Positions 8,922 to 17,393 of a stretch of 64,000 bases of DNA are shown piece after piece (the stretch's first letter is position 1; each line of letters opens with the position of its first letter). This DNA is from Anabaena sp. 4-3 (GTDB lineage: Bacteria > Cyanobacteriota > Cyanobacteriia > Cyanobacteriales > Nostocaceae), in NCBI RefSeq assembly GCF_001597745.1, contig NZ_LUHJ01000023.1, positions 1-64,000 of the forward strand. Direction: 5' to 3'. The notes beneath the pieces were generated by a model. That model was not told the DNA's origin and ran no database searches. It worked only from the letters and a program-made list of their open reading frames with translations. The translations under genes were made by a program, and so were the position numbers.

Positions 8922-9156
8922 AATTTTTAACCTCTTGGTTATAGCACCGCCAACTTTCTTGATTCTTTTCCAGACTCAAAGATGCTTGTTTAAATGCTAG
9001 TTTCCCTCGATGCAATGTGTCCTGAAATCTCGTGATTTTGTCGCGACAAGTGAATACATCCCCAATAATTGAATTTTCAATCAAGTAGTCTTCATCAAAA
9101 CAGAAGTTTTTTCTGCTCAAAAGCTTGATGATGGTGAGAACTATTTTGCAATGCAA
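8914..9156 (-). CDS. Small hypothetical protein
   Basis: An 80-residue reading frame that I do not recognise, with a TTG start inside a palindrome (CTATTTTGCA, one base, TGCAAAATAG at 9141-9161). It shares 8 bp with the next gene, which supports it being translated. The N-terminus is uncertain because no ATG and no clear ribosome site is present; the gene may be 5'-truncated. Confidence 0.45.
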   Translation of the reverse strand: MHCKIVLTIIKLLSRKNFCFDEDYLIENSIIGDVFTCRDKITRFQDTLHRGKLAFKQASLSLEKNQESWRCYNQEVKNYV

Positions 9157-9221
9157 AATAGTCCATTGTTCATCTTTAGCTTACTTGTGTTAGTGCTTCA
9201 TCTCCAGCGAGATGCCAATCT

Positions 9222-9584
9222 TTAATTCGTCACCATATGCAAATCCAACCACAAACGTGGATCATTATCCTTGAGCTTCGACAAGGGATCTCGTAATAAT
9301 CGTTTAGCATTCATGCAAACAACTTGTACTAATCCCATGTTTTCTGCTAACTCTCGCAATATTTCCTTATGCGCTTGCACATGAGGTAGCATCTCATCAG
9401 AGCAGTAAATTCCTATATATTGCAAGCGTCTAACTGGCCGTCCCCAAAAACAGGTGATGACTTTCACATGACACCCATCTAATAATTCCCCAACTTTTGG
9501 GTAGTATTGATTGACGACTCTTGTGAATTCTTTAGCTAATATATCCTCTGCAATCATTGCCACTGATATTTTTGTAGCGTTCAT
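9222..9584 (-). CDS. Hypothetical protein
   Basis: A protein of 120 residues, not recognised. It has a mixed alpha/beta look (KISVAMIAEDILA, HVKVITCFWGRPVRRLQYIGIY) and no membrane segment. The ATG at 9584 is preferred over the adjacent GTG at 9587. It precedes two more small orphan genes on the same strand and could be co-transcribed with them. Confidence 0.55.
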   Translation of the reverse strand: MNATKISVAMIAEDILAKEFTRVVNQYYPKVGELLDGCHVKVITCFWGRPVRRLQYIGIYCSDEMLPHVQAHKEILRELAENMGLVQVVCMNAKRLLRDPLSKLKDNDPRLWLDLHMVTN

Positions 9585-9668
9585 CACTACAATTAATATA
9601 ACATATATTTGTTATTTAATGATGACAAATAACTTTATTTGTTTACATAAATTTATTAAAATATACAG

Positions 9669-9703
9669 AAAAAAAGGGGTTGCTTGATATCAAGTAAACC
9701 CCT
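9669..9703 (-). terminator. Rho-independent terminator of the 10865-9757 operon
   Basis: An outer stem AGGGGT/ACCCCT encloses the perfect palindrome CTTGATATCAAG. On the minus strand it is followed by TTTTTTTCTG. It lies about 55 bp beyond the last gene of the operon. Confidence 0.8.
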
Positions 9704-9756
9704 AAAAATTTCTAGTCAATTCATGCCACTCAATGATTTATTGATTGGTATTTATA

Positions 9757-10068
9757 TTATCTAGCCTTGCGTTCTGCAACCAAGACTTCTGCAAGTATTT
9801 CTGGTAAATTATTCAAATCAACAAACCCATCGGAACCGTTAATCGGTGTCATAAAAGTATAATTTGGGTCACAAGCTCCTGTATCATAGACTTGAATAAA
9901 CCATTTATCTGGAAAGCCTTCTACACCCAATTCCACAATGTACCAACTCTCACCAACAAGACGAGAATTTAAAATAGTAAACCAATCTCTATAATCTTCT
10001 GGTATATTCCAATCAGCCAAGAGAAACTCTAATGCTATATGTCCAGCATCAGTTGCAGTCAGTAGCAT
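9757..10068 (-). CDS. Hypothetical protein, third gene of a small operon
   Basis: A 103-residue protein with several tryptophans and acidic residues (DWNIPEDYRDWFTILNSRLV, GESWYIVELGVEGFPDKWF). This recalls short immunity-like or SMI1-like folds, but I cannot assign a family. It has a good AAGGAG site and starts 2 bp after the preceding stop, so it is tightly coupled to that gene. Confidence 0.6.
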   Translation of the reverse strand: MLLTATDAGHIALEFLLADWNIPEDYRDWFTILNSRLVGESWYIVELGVEGFPDKWFIQVYDTGACDPNYTFMTPINGSDGFVDLNNLPEILAEVLVAERKAR

Positions 10069-10070
10069 TT

Positions 10071-10361
10071 TTACTCCTTGTTTGCAACTTCAGAACTGTT
10101 ATCCGCAGAGTTTTGAAAATCAGGATATAAGCCCAACTGTTTTGCTAATTCACGCGCAATAAAAAACAAAAATTTTGAACCGTCTTGATTACCTTGGTGT
10201 GCAAATGCAGTTGCAACTTGTACAACTATTTCCACAAAACCAGCATCAATTAATTCTTGATTAGCTTCCAAAATTGCTGGTTCTTCACCATTCGGACATT
10301 TGAGTAATTCATCAATCAAATTAAAGTATAAACTTTGGCGTTCTTGTTTTATGTCTTGCAT
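10071..10361 (-). CDS. Small helical protein resembling the N-terminal motif of cyanobacterial TPR/CHAT proteins
   Basis: A helical protein of 96 residues. The pattern LINELL/CPNGEE/ILEANQELIDAGFVE followed by FLFFIARELAKQLGL resembles a segment seen at the start of many Nostoc TPR or CHAT-domain proteins, here without the rest of such a protein. It is in a three-gene operon with the gene after it (gap 2 bp) and the membrane protein before it. Its role is unknown; a peptide-binding or adaptor role is possible. Confidence 0.6.
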   Translation of the reverse strand: MQDIKQERQSLYFNLIDELLKCPNGEEPAILEANQELIDAGFVEIVVQVATAFAHQGNQDGSKFLFFIARELAKQLGLYPDFQNSADNSSEVANKE

Positions 10362-10436
10362 AGTAGTTTACTGGCTGTGATCAGGTGAATATGATGAGTT
10401 TTCAGTCAATCATCAAAGATAAAATATCTTTGAAAT

Positions 10437-10865
10437 TTACTGCTCAATACTTTGCTGCCAAAGTCTTTCTAACATCTCAATTTGTGCTTGTAAAAGACTG
10501 GCACGATAAATTAAATATTTATCATAAATAACAATTCCTAATCCAATCATTGCGGGTGTTAATATAATCAGCCACTGGAAAATAATCAAAATTTTGTAAT
10601 GTTCAATATTAGCCAGCATTTGATTAAAAATTTGACAAGTAGGTGATTTTCTTGCAAATAGGGCTTGTGACGAATTTTGATTGATGTTGCTGATAGATAT
10701 TGAAGTATCTGTTGCATTCAGCTTACTAACTTCATAGAGTAATTTCTGTGTTTTAACGAACTCTATATGTTTTTCCCACACAAAATTTAAAACTACCAGC
10801 CCCGGAGACACTACAGCGAAAGTCACTAGACAAACTGTGAGAACATTTAGAAGTTTAGGTTTCAT
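10437..10865 (-). CDS. Small membrane protein with two transmembrane segments
   Basis: A protein of 142 residues with a hydrophobic segment at about 7-27 (NVLTVCLVTFAVVSPGLVVL) and a second at about 93-117 (ILIIFQWLIILTPAMIGLGI). The 65-residue loop between them may face the periplasm. The C-terminal tail is helical. GGAGAG precedes the ATG at good spacing. It is first in the operon with the two small genes that follow. I do not recognise the family. Confidence 0.6.
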   Translation of the reverse strand: MKPKLLNVLTVCLVTFAVVSPGLVVLNFVWEKHIEFVKTQKLLYEVSKLNATDTSISISNINQNSSQALFARKSPTCQIFNQMLANIEHYKILIIFQWLIILTPAMIGLGIVIYDKYLIYRASLLQAQIEMLERLWQQSIEQ

Positions 10866-11925
10866 CTTTGCTCTCCTTGCTAGATAGTCAACACCCCAAA
10901 TTTTAAATATCGTAATATTTCAATTTCTGACAAGCTGAGAAATTGAGTTATAATTTAAATCAGAAAGCTACCAAGAATACAGAATTTTCATAAATTTAGC
11001 TGTTAATACCTGAGTTTGTTTTTGTCATTAAAAGTTAACTGGGTAGTCATAGATGTTGCTTAATATATGCTTATTGATTAAGAAGTCCCCCCTTGTTCTT
11101 TGGTTTTACCCATTGAATTTCGGGGGGTAGAGGGGAATCTCTGCGTAAATCCTATATGTTTTATATCAGTTACTCCTTTTGTCCATAGTCTAGCTGAGTC
11201 AGATTAAGATTATTAAAGTTATTAAATTTGTACTCAACATTTAAAACCCTTGCAATGCAAGGATTACAAAGATTATTTTGGGTTGGGGTGCTAGTATTTT
11301 TGAAGTGGGGTACTAGCATTAATTGGGGAGGGTTCTAGTATTTATTAACTTCACCTCAAACCTAACTGGGCTGTTAACTCAAGCCAATCTTGCTTGAGTT
11401 ATTTAGTTTTAAAACTTGTACTCAAATGAAATATGTTGATGGGAAAGTATACACAAAGGAACAAGAAAAAACTATTAAATATTAGTGAAAAAGTTATGAT
11501 TGATGCAATTAACTAAAGGAATTAAAAAAATATTAAAAGTTAACTGTTCATTGCAATATATTTATATAATTCTCGTTTAATTGACGGCAGGTTTAGCAAC
11601 TTAGTTCCGTCATAGGAATTAAATTTATCTTTAAAAATGTTTTTAAAAATACTAAATGATAAATGATGAGGCAATAAATAAAAAATGTGATGTAATATAT
11701 TTTTTTTGAAAAATTTTTGTGCTTTAGTGGGAGTTAATGCCTATAGTATAGGTTTGTAGTAAGCACTTTAATGCTAAGAGCTTAAGGACTAAAGTCCTTA
11801 CTACGAACTTGTTAGGAGTTCACAAGCTTGAGTTTGTACCTTTGACGGAAGTGTATTGTTTTATAAGTTAAGTATTATTGGTAAATAGTCTGTGGTTATA
11901 AATTAATAAGTTTAGGAGTAAATTT
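10866..11925. other. 1.06-kb AT-rich spacer with repeats before cysK
   Basis: No gene is supported. Three spaced copies of a GGGGTGCTAGTATT-like unit lie at 11283-11345, about 20-22 bp apart. A GGACTAAAGTCC-TTACTACGAAC motif at about 11785-11808 matches the motif inside the 139-bp duplication. A degenerate TGCGTAAATCC at about 11142 resembles the MITE end. The stretch before 11926 is a plausible place for the cysK promoter, but I see no convincing boxes. Confidence 0.5.
11283..11345. repeat. Three spaced GGGGTGCTAGTATT-type units
   Basis: Units begin near 11283, 11305 and 11325, with the cores GTGCTAGTATT, GTACTAGCATT and GTTCTAGTATT. The spacing is irregular and the copies are degenerate, so this is not a CRISPR. 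Confidence 0.6.
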
Positions 11926-12861
11926 ATGCGAATTGCTAAAGATGTCACAGAACTTATTGGAAAAACTCCTTTAGTACAACTCAATAAAATTCCTCAGTCA
12001 GAAGGTGTAGTTGCTAGGATAGTTGTCAAATTAGAAGGCATGAATCCGGCGGCTTCTGTGAAAGATAGAATTGGGGTGAGTATGATTCTTTCCGCAGAAG
12101 CTGAGGGTGTAATTGAGCCAGGAAAAACGATTTTAGTTGAGCCTACTTCTGGAAATACAGGAATTGGTTTGGCAATGGTGGCAGCAGCCCGTGGCTATGG
12201 TTTAATTTTGACTATGCCAGAAACTATGAGTCAAGAAAGACGGGCAATGCTGAAAGCCTATGGTGCAACTTTAGAATTAACACCGGGGGCGGAAGGAATG
12301 CGGGGCGCGATTCGCAAAGCTGAGGAAATTGTGGCGAATACTGCTAATGCTTATATGCTGCAACAGTTTCGTAACCCAGCAAACCCTAAAATTCATCGAG
12401 AAACTACTGCTGAAGAAATTTGGACGGATACCGATGGGGAAGTAGATTTTTTGATTGCAGGGGTAGGAACTGGAGGAACTATTACTGGGATTGCAGAAGT
12501 GATTAAGCAACGCAAACCCAGTTTTCAGGCGATCGCAGTTGAACCTAGCAACAGTCCGGTTCTCTCTGGTGGTGAACCTGGTTCTCATAAAATCCAAGGT
12601 ATTGGTGCTGGTTTTATCCCCGATGTCCTGCGTGTGGAACTAATTGATGAAGTCATCAGAGTTAGTGATGATCAAGCCATGAGTTACGGACGGCGTTTAG
12701 CCAAAGAAGAAGGTTTACTGTCTGGGATTTCCTCCGGTGCGGCTTTATGTGCAGCCATTCAGGTAGGTAAACGCCCAGAAAATGCAGGTAAGTTAATCGT
12801 GATGATTCAGCCTTCTTTCGGTGAACGTTATCTGAGTACACCTATGTTTCAGAATGTGTGA
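11926..12861 (+). CDS. cysK: Cysteine synthase (O-acetylserine sulfhydrylase)
   Basis: A PLP enzyme of 311 residues that makes cysteine from O-acetylserine and sulfide. The PLP lysine motif SVKDRIG, the substrate loop [10 protein letters not shown] and the phosphate-binding GTGGTITG are all present. A TTTAGGAG ribosome site precedes the ATG. It lies next to the heterocyst block, where cysteine is needed for Fe-S clusters, but its own large upstream spacer suggests separate transcription. Its stop codon overlaps the heptad repeat that follows. Confidence 0.92.
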   Translation: MRIAKDVTELIGKTPLVQLNKIPQSEGVVARIVVKLEGMNPAASVKDRIGVSMILSAEAEGVIEPGKTILVEPTSGNTGIGLAMVAAARGYGLILTMPETMSQERRAMLKAYGATLELTPGAEGMRGAIRKAEEIVANTANAYMLQQFRNPANPKIHRETTAEEIWTDTDGEVDFLIAGVGTGGTITGIAEVIKQRKPSFQAIAVEPSNSPVLSGGEPGSHKIQGIGAGFIPDVLRVELIDEVIRVSDDQAMSYGRRLAKEEGLLSGISSGAALCAAIQVGKRPENAGKLIVMIQPSFGERYLSTPMFQNV

Positions 12862-12908
12862 TTGGGGATTGGGGATTGGGGATTGGGGATTGGGGATTGG
12901 GGATTGAG
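12860..12908. repeat. Heptanucleotide tandem repeat (GATTGGG) x7
   Basis: Six perfect GATTGGG copies and one GATTGAG, typical short tandemly repeated repetitive sequence of heterocystous cyanobacteria. It begins inside the cysK stop codon. Confidence 0.95.
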
Positions 12909-12948
12909 TAACAGTTCTTGTCCCCTGCACCCCTGCACCCCTATCTAA

Positions 12949-13458
12949 TTAATGATTAGAACCTTGACGCTGGTGTTCTTGCTGACTGTGATGGTTGCAA
13001 TTACCTCGTTCGTCGTGGTGATGATCATGACTATGCCCGTGGGCGCAACCTTGTAAGTTTTGACTCATCAGGTTTTCACTCATGGCGCGGAAGGATTCAT
13101 CTACAGGTTTCAAGCCAATCCAAGCGTCTAGTGTTTCGACATCAAAACCAACTTCCCGGCGATCGCCTACTTGCAGTAAAGGACGACGAATCAACAGAGG
13201 GTCTTGTAACATTAATAATAAAGCGGTTTGTTCGTCTAAATTTTCGGGAACTATCTCACCAGATTTAATTTTAGGTGCAGAACGGTTAAACCATTCAGCA
13301 ACCGGGCGATCGCCAAAAAATGACCGCAGACGTTCCTTTGTCCAAGGTTCAGTTAGTAGATTATAAGCTACAACTTCATGTCCAGCCGCAGTTAGCAACA
13401 CCTTTTGTTTAGTACCACCTTTACAACCAGGTTTTTCATAGAAAATTACTCTCGCCAT
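12949..13458 (-). CDS. ArsC-family nitrogenase-associated protein (NifO-like) with His-rich tail
   Basis: A protein of 169 residues. The first 115 residues form an ArsC/Spx-type thioredoxin fold (FYEKPGCKGGTKQKVLLTAAGH; LQDPLLIRRPLLQVGDRREVGF), of the type annotated as nitrogenase-associated or NifO. Only one cysteine is in the active-site loop. The last 30 or so residues are very rich in histidine (AHGHSHDHHHDERG), a likely metal-binding tail. The start at 13458 is preferred because AGGAGAG precedes it; a longer reading runs through a heptad repeat and into the cupin gene. It sits in a heterocyst block with cox2 and patB. Confidence 0.8.
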   Translation of the reverse strand: MARVIFYEKPGCKGGTKQKVLLTAAGHEVVAYNLLTEPWTKERLRSFFGDRPVAEWFNRSAPKIKSGEIVPENLDEQTALLLMLQDPLLIRRPLLQVGDRREVGFDVETLDAWIGLKPVDESFRAMSENLMSQNLQGCAHGHSHDHHHDERGNCNHHSQQEHQRQGSNH

Positions 13459-13474
13459 TGCATTCTCTCCTTTA

Positions 13475-13518
13475 ATTGGGGACTGGGTATTGGGTATTGG
13501 GGACTGGGTATTGGGGAC
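13475..13518. repeat. Heptad repeat (GGGTATT / GGGACTG)
   Basis: Alternating GGGGACT and GGGTATT units between the ArsC-like gene and the cupin gene. Confidence 0.8.
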
Positions 13519-13546
13519 AGGTTCTACTCCCTGTTCCCTCGTGGTG

Positions 13547-14158
13547 TTAAAACTTTTTGGCGCGATGGGTGACTGCATCAAACTCAAACCTTTGTTTGGG
13601 ATCAGTTTCACCGTAAACATTAAAAGTCACAGTAGGTTGATCACTTAGTGCTTCCACACTATGAATTGCGTCGGGAGTGAAGCTAATAATATCTCCAGGT
13701 GATAAAATTATTTCTCCCGTGGGTTCAATTTTGTCTGGAAAATCTGGGTTGTGGGTGCGTCGCCAAACAGTATTTTTTTCTTGTCCTTTTAATACCGCCA
13801 CTACTCCCCATGTTCCATGATTATGAATAGTAGATATGCTTCCTGGTGCAAATGTAACTGTCTGCACGGTTAACGGAAAACCTAACTCATCATATAACAG
13901 GACAACAGAGGTTCCGGTGGTAGAAGAAGGCTCTAAATACTGACTTCGCACCCAGTAAGAATTGACAATCAAGCGTCTGACAAGCATTCGGATTTCTGGT
14001 AGACAAATTAATTCATCTTCTACCCCATTTAGAACATCTTCTATTTCAGTTAAAAACCGATATAGACGATAATTCTCTTGTAATAAATTCCAACTTCTTG
14101 CAGCTTTACACACTTGATATTGACCGTCTCCTGTCAGGAGCCAATCTCTACCTTGCAT
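13547..14158 (-). CDS. Cupin, cysteine dioxygenase type
   Basis: A 203-residue cupin. The metal site is visible as HNHGTWGVVAVLKGQE (two His and a later Glu) and the C-terminal His in PDAIHSVEAL. This is the pattern of cysteine dioxygenase-like thiol dioxygenases, which oxidise cysteine or related thiols with Fe(II) and O2. It lies between the ArsC-like gene and a small ORF in the heterocyst block, close to cysK. The substrate is not proven; cysteine is a reasonable guess given its neighbours. Confidence 0.8.
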   Translation of the reverse strand: MQGRDWLLTGDGQYQVCKAARSWNLLQENYRLYRFLTEIEDVLNGVEDELICLPEIRMLVRRLIVNSYWVRSQYLEPSSTTGTSVVLLYDELGFPLTVQTVTFAPGSISTIHNHGTWGVVAVLKGQEKNTVWRRTHNPDFPDKIEPTGEIILSPGDIISFTPDAIHSVEALSDQPTVTFNVYGETDPKQRFEFDAVTHRAKKF

Positions 14159-14163
14159 AATAT

Positions 14164-14340
14164 TTAAAATCTTAGTTGAGAGATGTTTGGAAAGACAAAT
14201 ACAGGAGTGACAATTTTAGGCATCTCCGCACGAGGAAATGTAGGAGCTACCACTTGAGAGGGTAACAGGTCATTATTAGGGTTAGAAGATGTAGTGAGAG
14301 CTTGATAGGAAGATGCGCTGAAAAATGAAAAACTGTTCAT
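14164..14340 (-). CDS. Possible small protein (58 residues)
   Basis: A reading frame of 58 residues from ATG at 14340 to TAA at 14164-14166, ending 5 bp before the cupin start on the same strand. It is rich in Ser and Pro (SFFSASSYQAL at the start, VTPVFVFPNISQLRF at the end). It fills the gap in an otherwise close gene group. There is no strong ribosome site. It could be a leader peptide or chance. Confidence 0.4.
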   Translation of the reverse strand: MNSFSFFSASSYQALTTSSNPNNDLLPSQVVAPTFPRAEMPKIVTPVFVFPNISQLRF

Positions 14341-14381
14341 AGCTGTTGATAGGTGATTCTTGGCTGTTAACTATGGGCTAA

Positions 14382-14867
14382 TCAATCATCTTCTTCGGCT
14401 GGACGTGTTAAAACATCCCATAGGATTCCTGCTCCGAAATCATTCTTTTCGTCAATCTCTTTGACTCTGAGACTGATTTCTTTAGCACGCTCGATTTCCC
14501 CTAATTTTGCTAATACTAATCCAGTAGCGGCATAAGCATTTAAGTACAACCTGATTGGGGATTCTTCCCGGCGATTAATGAGTATCGGCTTGAGTTGTTC
14601 CCATTCATCAGGTAACTTCTCTGATTCCTTAATTTTATCTAATAATTGGCGAGTTGTTTGCAATGCCAAAGAATAATTATTTTTATAAAAGAAAAATCTA
14701 TAAGCTGCTACAAATACATCAGTATTTTCCCCAGTTTTAGCCAATGCTTCTTGAATGTATTTTTCTGATTCTGAGGTATTTTCCCAATGTTGTGCAGCTA
14801 AAATTAATAACTTTTTGATGTCTTCGGGAACTTGAAACCAGGAGAATTTGTTGGTGTCAATTTGCAT
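14382..14867 (-). CDS. Helical-repeat (TPR-like) protein of the heterocyst block
   Basis: A protein of 161 residues made of amphipathic helices: YIQEALAKTGENTDVFVAAY, LALQTTRQLLDKI, YLNAYAATGLVLAKLGEIER. This resembles two or three TPR-type repeats, so it likely binds another protein. The start at 14867 (MQIDTNKF) is chosen because the longer reading runs into heptad repeat. It follows coxC on the same strand. I do not recognise a named family. Confidence 0.65.
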   Translation of the reverse strand: MQIDTNKFSWFQVPEDIKKLLILAAQHWENTSESEKYIQEALAKTGENTDVFVAAYRFFFYKNNYSLALQTTRQLLDKIKESEKLPDEWEQLKPILINRREESPIRLYLNAYAATGLVLAKLGEIERAKEISLRVKEIDEKNDFGAGILWDVLTRPAEEDD

Positions 14868-14883
14868 AACTTTATGGATAGGG

Positions 14884-14917
14884 AATTGGGCATGGGGCAT
14901 GGGGCATAGGGCATTGG
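14884..14917. repeat. Heptad repeat (GGGCATG)
   Basis: Four GGGCATG/GGGCATA-type units between coxC and the helical-repeat gene. Confidence 0.75.
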
Positions 14918-14970
14918 CTAAATCTCACTTATTTGCTTCATCTCCCCCTACATCCCTACACCCCATTCCC

Positions 14971-15555
14971 TTAAAACAGTGTGAGGATATAAATTAAGGT
15001 GAACAGAATAATCCAAATGATGTCTACGAAGTGCCAGTAAATTTCTGCCATTTCGATGCCAGTATGCTTAGTAGCAGAATAATGACCGGGACGACGCGAT
15101 CGCCACAACACTCCTAAAATTAATAACAGTCCCACAAACACGTGCAAACCGTGGAAACCTGTCATCAAATAGAAGCAGTTAGCAAACACATTAGTAGTCA
15201 GACCATACCCTAAATTTTGGTACTCATAAACCTGACCAGCTAAAAATACTGCTCCCATAATAGCGGTCACCAAATACCAAAACCGCATTCCCCAAACACT
15301 ATTCCTTTTAATCGCCATATCACCGAAGTGAATGACAAAACTACTAGACACCAAAATCGCCGTATTAACTGCGGGTATAAATAACTCCACCTCTGTTCCC
15401 TCTGGCGGCCAAACATCCGTAGACCCCCGAAAAAACAAATAAGTAGCAAAAAACCCGCCAAACATCAAAGATTCCGACACCAAAAAAGTCAACAACCCCC
15501 AAACCCGTAAATCAGGATGCGCCTCATGATGCTCATTCGCCGTTAAAACAGTCAT
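14971..15555 (-). CDS. coxC: Cytochrome c oxidase subunit III (cox2 locus)
   Basis: A 194-residue subunit III with five hydrophobic helices. Family signatures include ESLMFGGFFATYLFFRG near the N-terminus, GFHGLHVFVGLLL and the C-terminal WHFVDIIWIILF. Its length is typical for the shorter bacterial subunit III that lacks the first two helices. It is the last oxidase gene of coxB-coxA-coxC. Two hairpin repeats separate it from coxA. Confidence 0.93.
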   Translation of the reverse strand: MTVLTANEHHEAHPDLRVWGLLTFLVSESLMFGGFFATYLFFRGSTDVWPPEGTEVELFIPAVNTAILVSSSFVIHFGDMAIKRNSVWGMRFWYLVTAIMGAVFLAGQVYEYQNLGYGLTTNVFANCFYLMTGFHGLHVFVGLLLILGVLWRSRRPGHYSATKHTGIEMAEIYWHFVDIIWIILFTLIYILTLF

Positions 15556-15598
15556 ACATACCTCTTAATTAAATTTTTGATGATGACCTCTCCCCTAA

Positions 15599-15658
15599 CC
15601 CCTCTCCTACGAGGAGAGGGGAACTGTGATTACTCCCCCTTCCCTACAAAGGAAGGGG
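15599..15658. repeat. Two G/C-rich hairpins between coxA and coxC
   Basis: The first is a 9-bp stem (CCCCTCTCC and GGAGAGGGG) and the second an 8-bp stem (CCCCTTCC and GGAAGGGG). Such repeats are common in Nostoc spacers. They may lower or stabilise the message of the distal gene. Confidence 0.7.
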
Positions 15659-15668
15659 CTTTGGGGGG

Positions 15669-17336
15669 TTAGGTTGATGAACTTACTTCCGACGAATGAC
15701 CATATTCATAAGGCCCATGAGTCACCACGGGTAAAACCTCCCAATTCTCCACCATCGGAGGTGAACTTGTAGTCCATTCCAAAGTTAAAGCATTCCAAGG
15801 ATTATCACCCGCCAATTCTCCCTTACGCCAACTCAAAATAACATTCAGCGCAAACGGAATTACCGACAACCCCAACAGAAACGCCCCAAATGTACAAAGC
15901 TGATTTAAACCTGTAAACTGTGGGTCATACATTGCCACTCGTCGAGGCATACCTTGTAAACCCAACTGGTGCATTGGTAAAAAGGTTAAGTTAGTGCCGA
16001 TTAAAGTCAGAACAAAGTGAATACGTCCCCAGACTTCATTTAGTTTGCGTCCGGTCATTTTCGGGAACCAGTGGTAAATACCCGCATAGATGCCAAACAC
16101 AGAACCACCAAACAATACATAGTGGAAGTGTGCCACTACATAATATGTGTCGTGAACGTGAACATCAAAAGGTGCTGTTCCCAAGGTTACGCCGCTTAAA
16201 CCACCCATGACAAACATCGACAGCAAGCCGACTGCAAATAGCATGGCAGTGGTAAAGCGAATCTTACCACCCCAGAGGGTAGCTACCCAACTGAAAATCT
16301 TCACACCTGTAGGTACAGCAACTATTAGAGTGGAGATGGTGAAGAACATCCGCATCCAGCCTGGTGTACCACTGGTAAACATGTGGTGTACCCAGACAAA
16401 CAAACCGACAACACAGATGGCAAGACTAGAATAGGCGATCGCTTTATATCCAAAAATCGGTTTGCGTGCATGAACCGGAACTACTTCGGACATAATGCCG
16501 AAGATGGGCAGAATCATCAAATATACTGCTGGGTGAGAGTAGAACCAGAATAAGTGCTGGTAGATAATCACGTTACCACCGGCATCTGGTTTAAAAAAGG
16601 ATGTACCAAAATTCAAGTCAAACAGTAGCAATACCAAACCTGCGGCTAACACAGGTGTAGACACCAACGCTAGGATTGAGGTTGCTAAGATAGCCCAGCA
16701 AAATAAAGGTAATTGATCCCATTTCATGCTGGGGACTTTCATCATTAAGATGGTAATGACAAAGTTCACCGAACCGAGAATCGAAGAAGTCCCCACCAAC
16801 ACTATCGCTAAAACCCACATACTTTGAGCGATGGGGGCGGTGACAAGACTTAAAGGTGGGTAAGCTGTCCAACCAGATTGAGAACCACCGAAGATGAAGC
16901 TAGCTAATAGCAGTAATCCGGCTGGTGGGTTTAACCAAAAGGCGATCGCATTTAATTTGGGAAACGCCATATCTCTCGCCCCCACCATCAACGGGATGAG
17001 ATAGTTACCAAATCCCCCGATCGCACTGGGAACAATCCATAAGAAAATCATGATTGTTCCGTGGTTAGTCATGAAGGCGTTGTACAGATTCGGATCGATG
17101 AAGTCTGCTTCTGGTGTGGCTAATTCGGTGCGGATAGCGATCGCCATCAACCCACCAATCAGATAAAACACAAAGGCAGTCACTAAATATTGGATGCCTA
17201 TAACCTTATGGTCTACGTTAAACTTGAAATAGTCATGCCACTTCCAAGTTTGAGAATGTAAGGTGTGACCTACCACCAGATGTTGAGATGAATTGTCGTC
17301 TGGTGGCGTGTGCCGGGGAAATTCTACTTGAGTCAT
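15669..17336 (-). CDS. coxA: Cytochrome c oxidase subunit I, A2 type (cox2 locus)
   Basis: A 555-residue subunit I with about 12 membrane helices. Haem and CuB ligands are visible: MTNHGTIMIFLW (low-spin haem His), the CuB histidines in FWFYSHPAVY and WVHHMF, and HDTYYVVAHFHYVLFGG. The glutamate normally in the GHPEVY motif is replaced: here it is YSHPAVY, the signature of the A2 subfamily of haem-copper oxidases. In heterocysts the Cox2 oxidase consumes O2 to protect nitrogenase; this assignment rests on the neighbouring fdxB and patB. Confidence 0.95.
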   Translation of the reverse strand: MTQVEFPRHTPPDDNSSQHLVVGHTLHSQTWKWHDYFKFNVDHKVIGIQYLVTAFVFYLIGGLMAIAIRTELATPEADFIDPNLYNAFMTNHGTIMIFLWIVPSAIGGFGNYLIPLMVGARDMAFPKLNAIAFWLNPPAGLLLLASFIFGGSQSGWTAYPPLSLVTAPIAQSMWVLAIVLVGTSSILGSVNFVITILMMKVPSMKWDQLPLFCWAILATSILALVSTPVLAAGLVLLLFDLNFGTSFFKPDAGGNVIIYQHLFWFYSHPAVYLMILPIFGIMSEVVPVHARKPIFGYKAIAYSSLAICVVGLFVWVHHMFTSGTPGWMRMFFTISTLIVAVPTGVKIFSWVATLWGGKIRFTTAMLFAVGLLSMFVMGGLSGVTLGTAPFDVHVHDTYYVVAHFHYVLFGGSVFGIYAGIYHWFPKMTGRKLNEVWGRIHFVLTLIGTNLTFLPMHQLGLQGMPRRVAMYDPQFTGLNQLCTFGAFLLGLSVIPFALNVILSWRKGELAGDNPWNALTLEWTTSSPPMVENWEVLPVVTHGPYEYGHSSEVSSST

Positions 17337-17393
17337 ACTTGTTGTCTTAACTATTGGTTCAGTTGTCAGTAGTCGAAAATTGACAACTGGACT

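Noticed and set aside
11283-11345. Three GTGCTAGTATT units as a CRISPR remnant
   Set aside because: The copies differ, spacing is irregular and only about 20 bp, and no cas gene is in the window.
12277-12597. 106-residue minus-strand frame inside cysK
   Set aside because: Antisense to a well-identified enzyme, with no own start signal.
12860-12908. GATTGGG repeats as a CRISPR array
   Set aside because: Seven-base units without spacers; a typical short tandem repeat.
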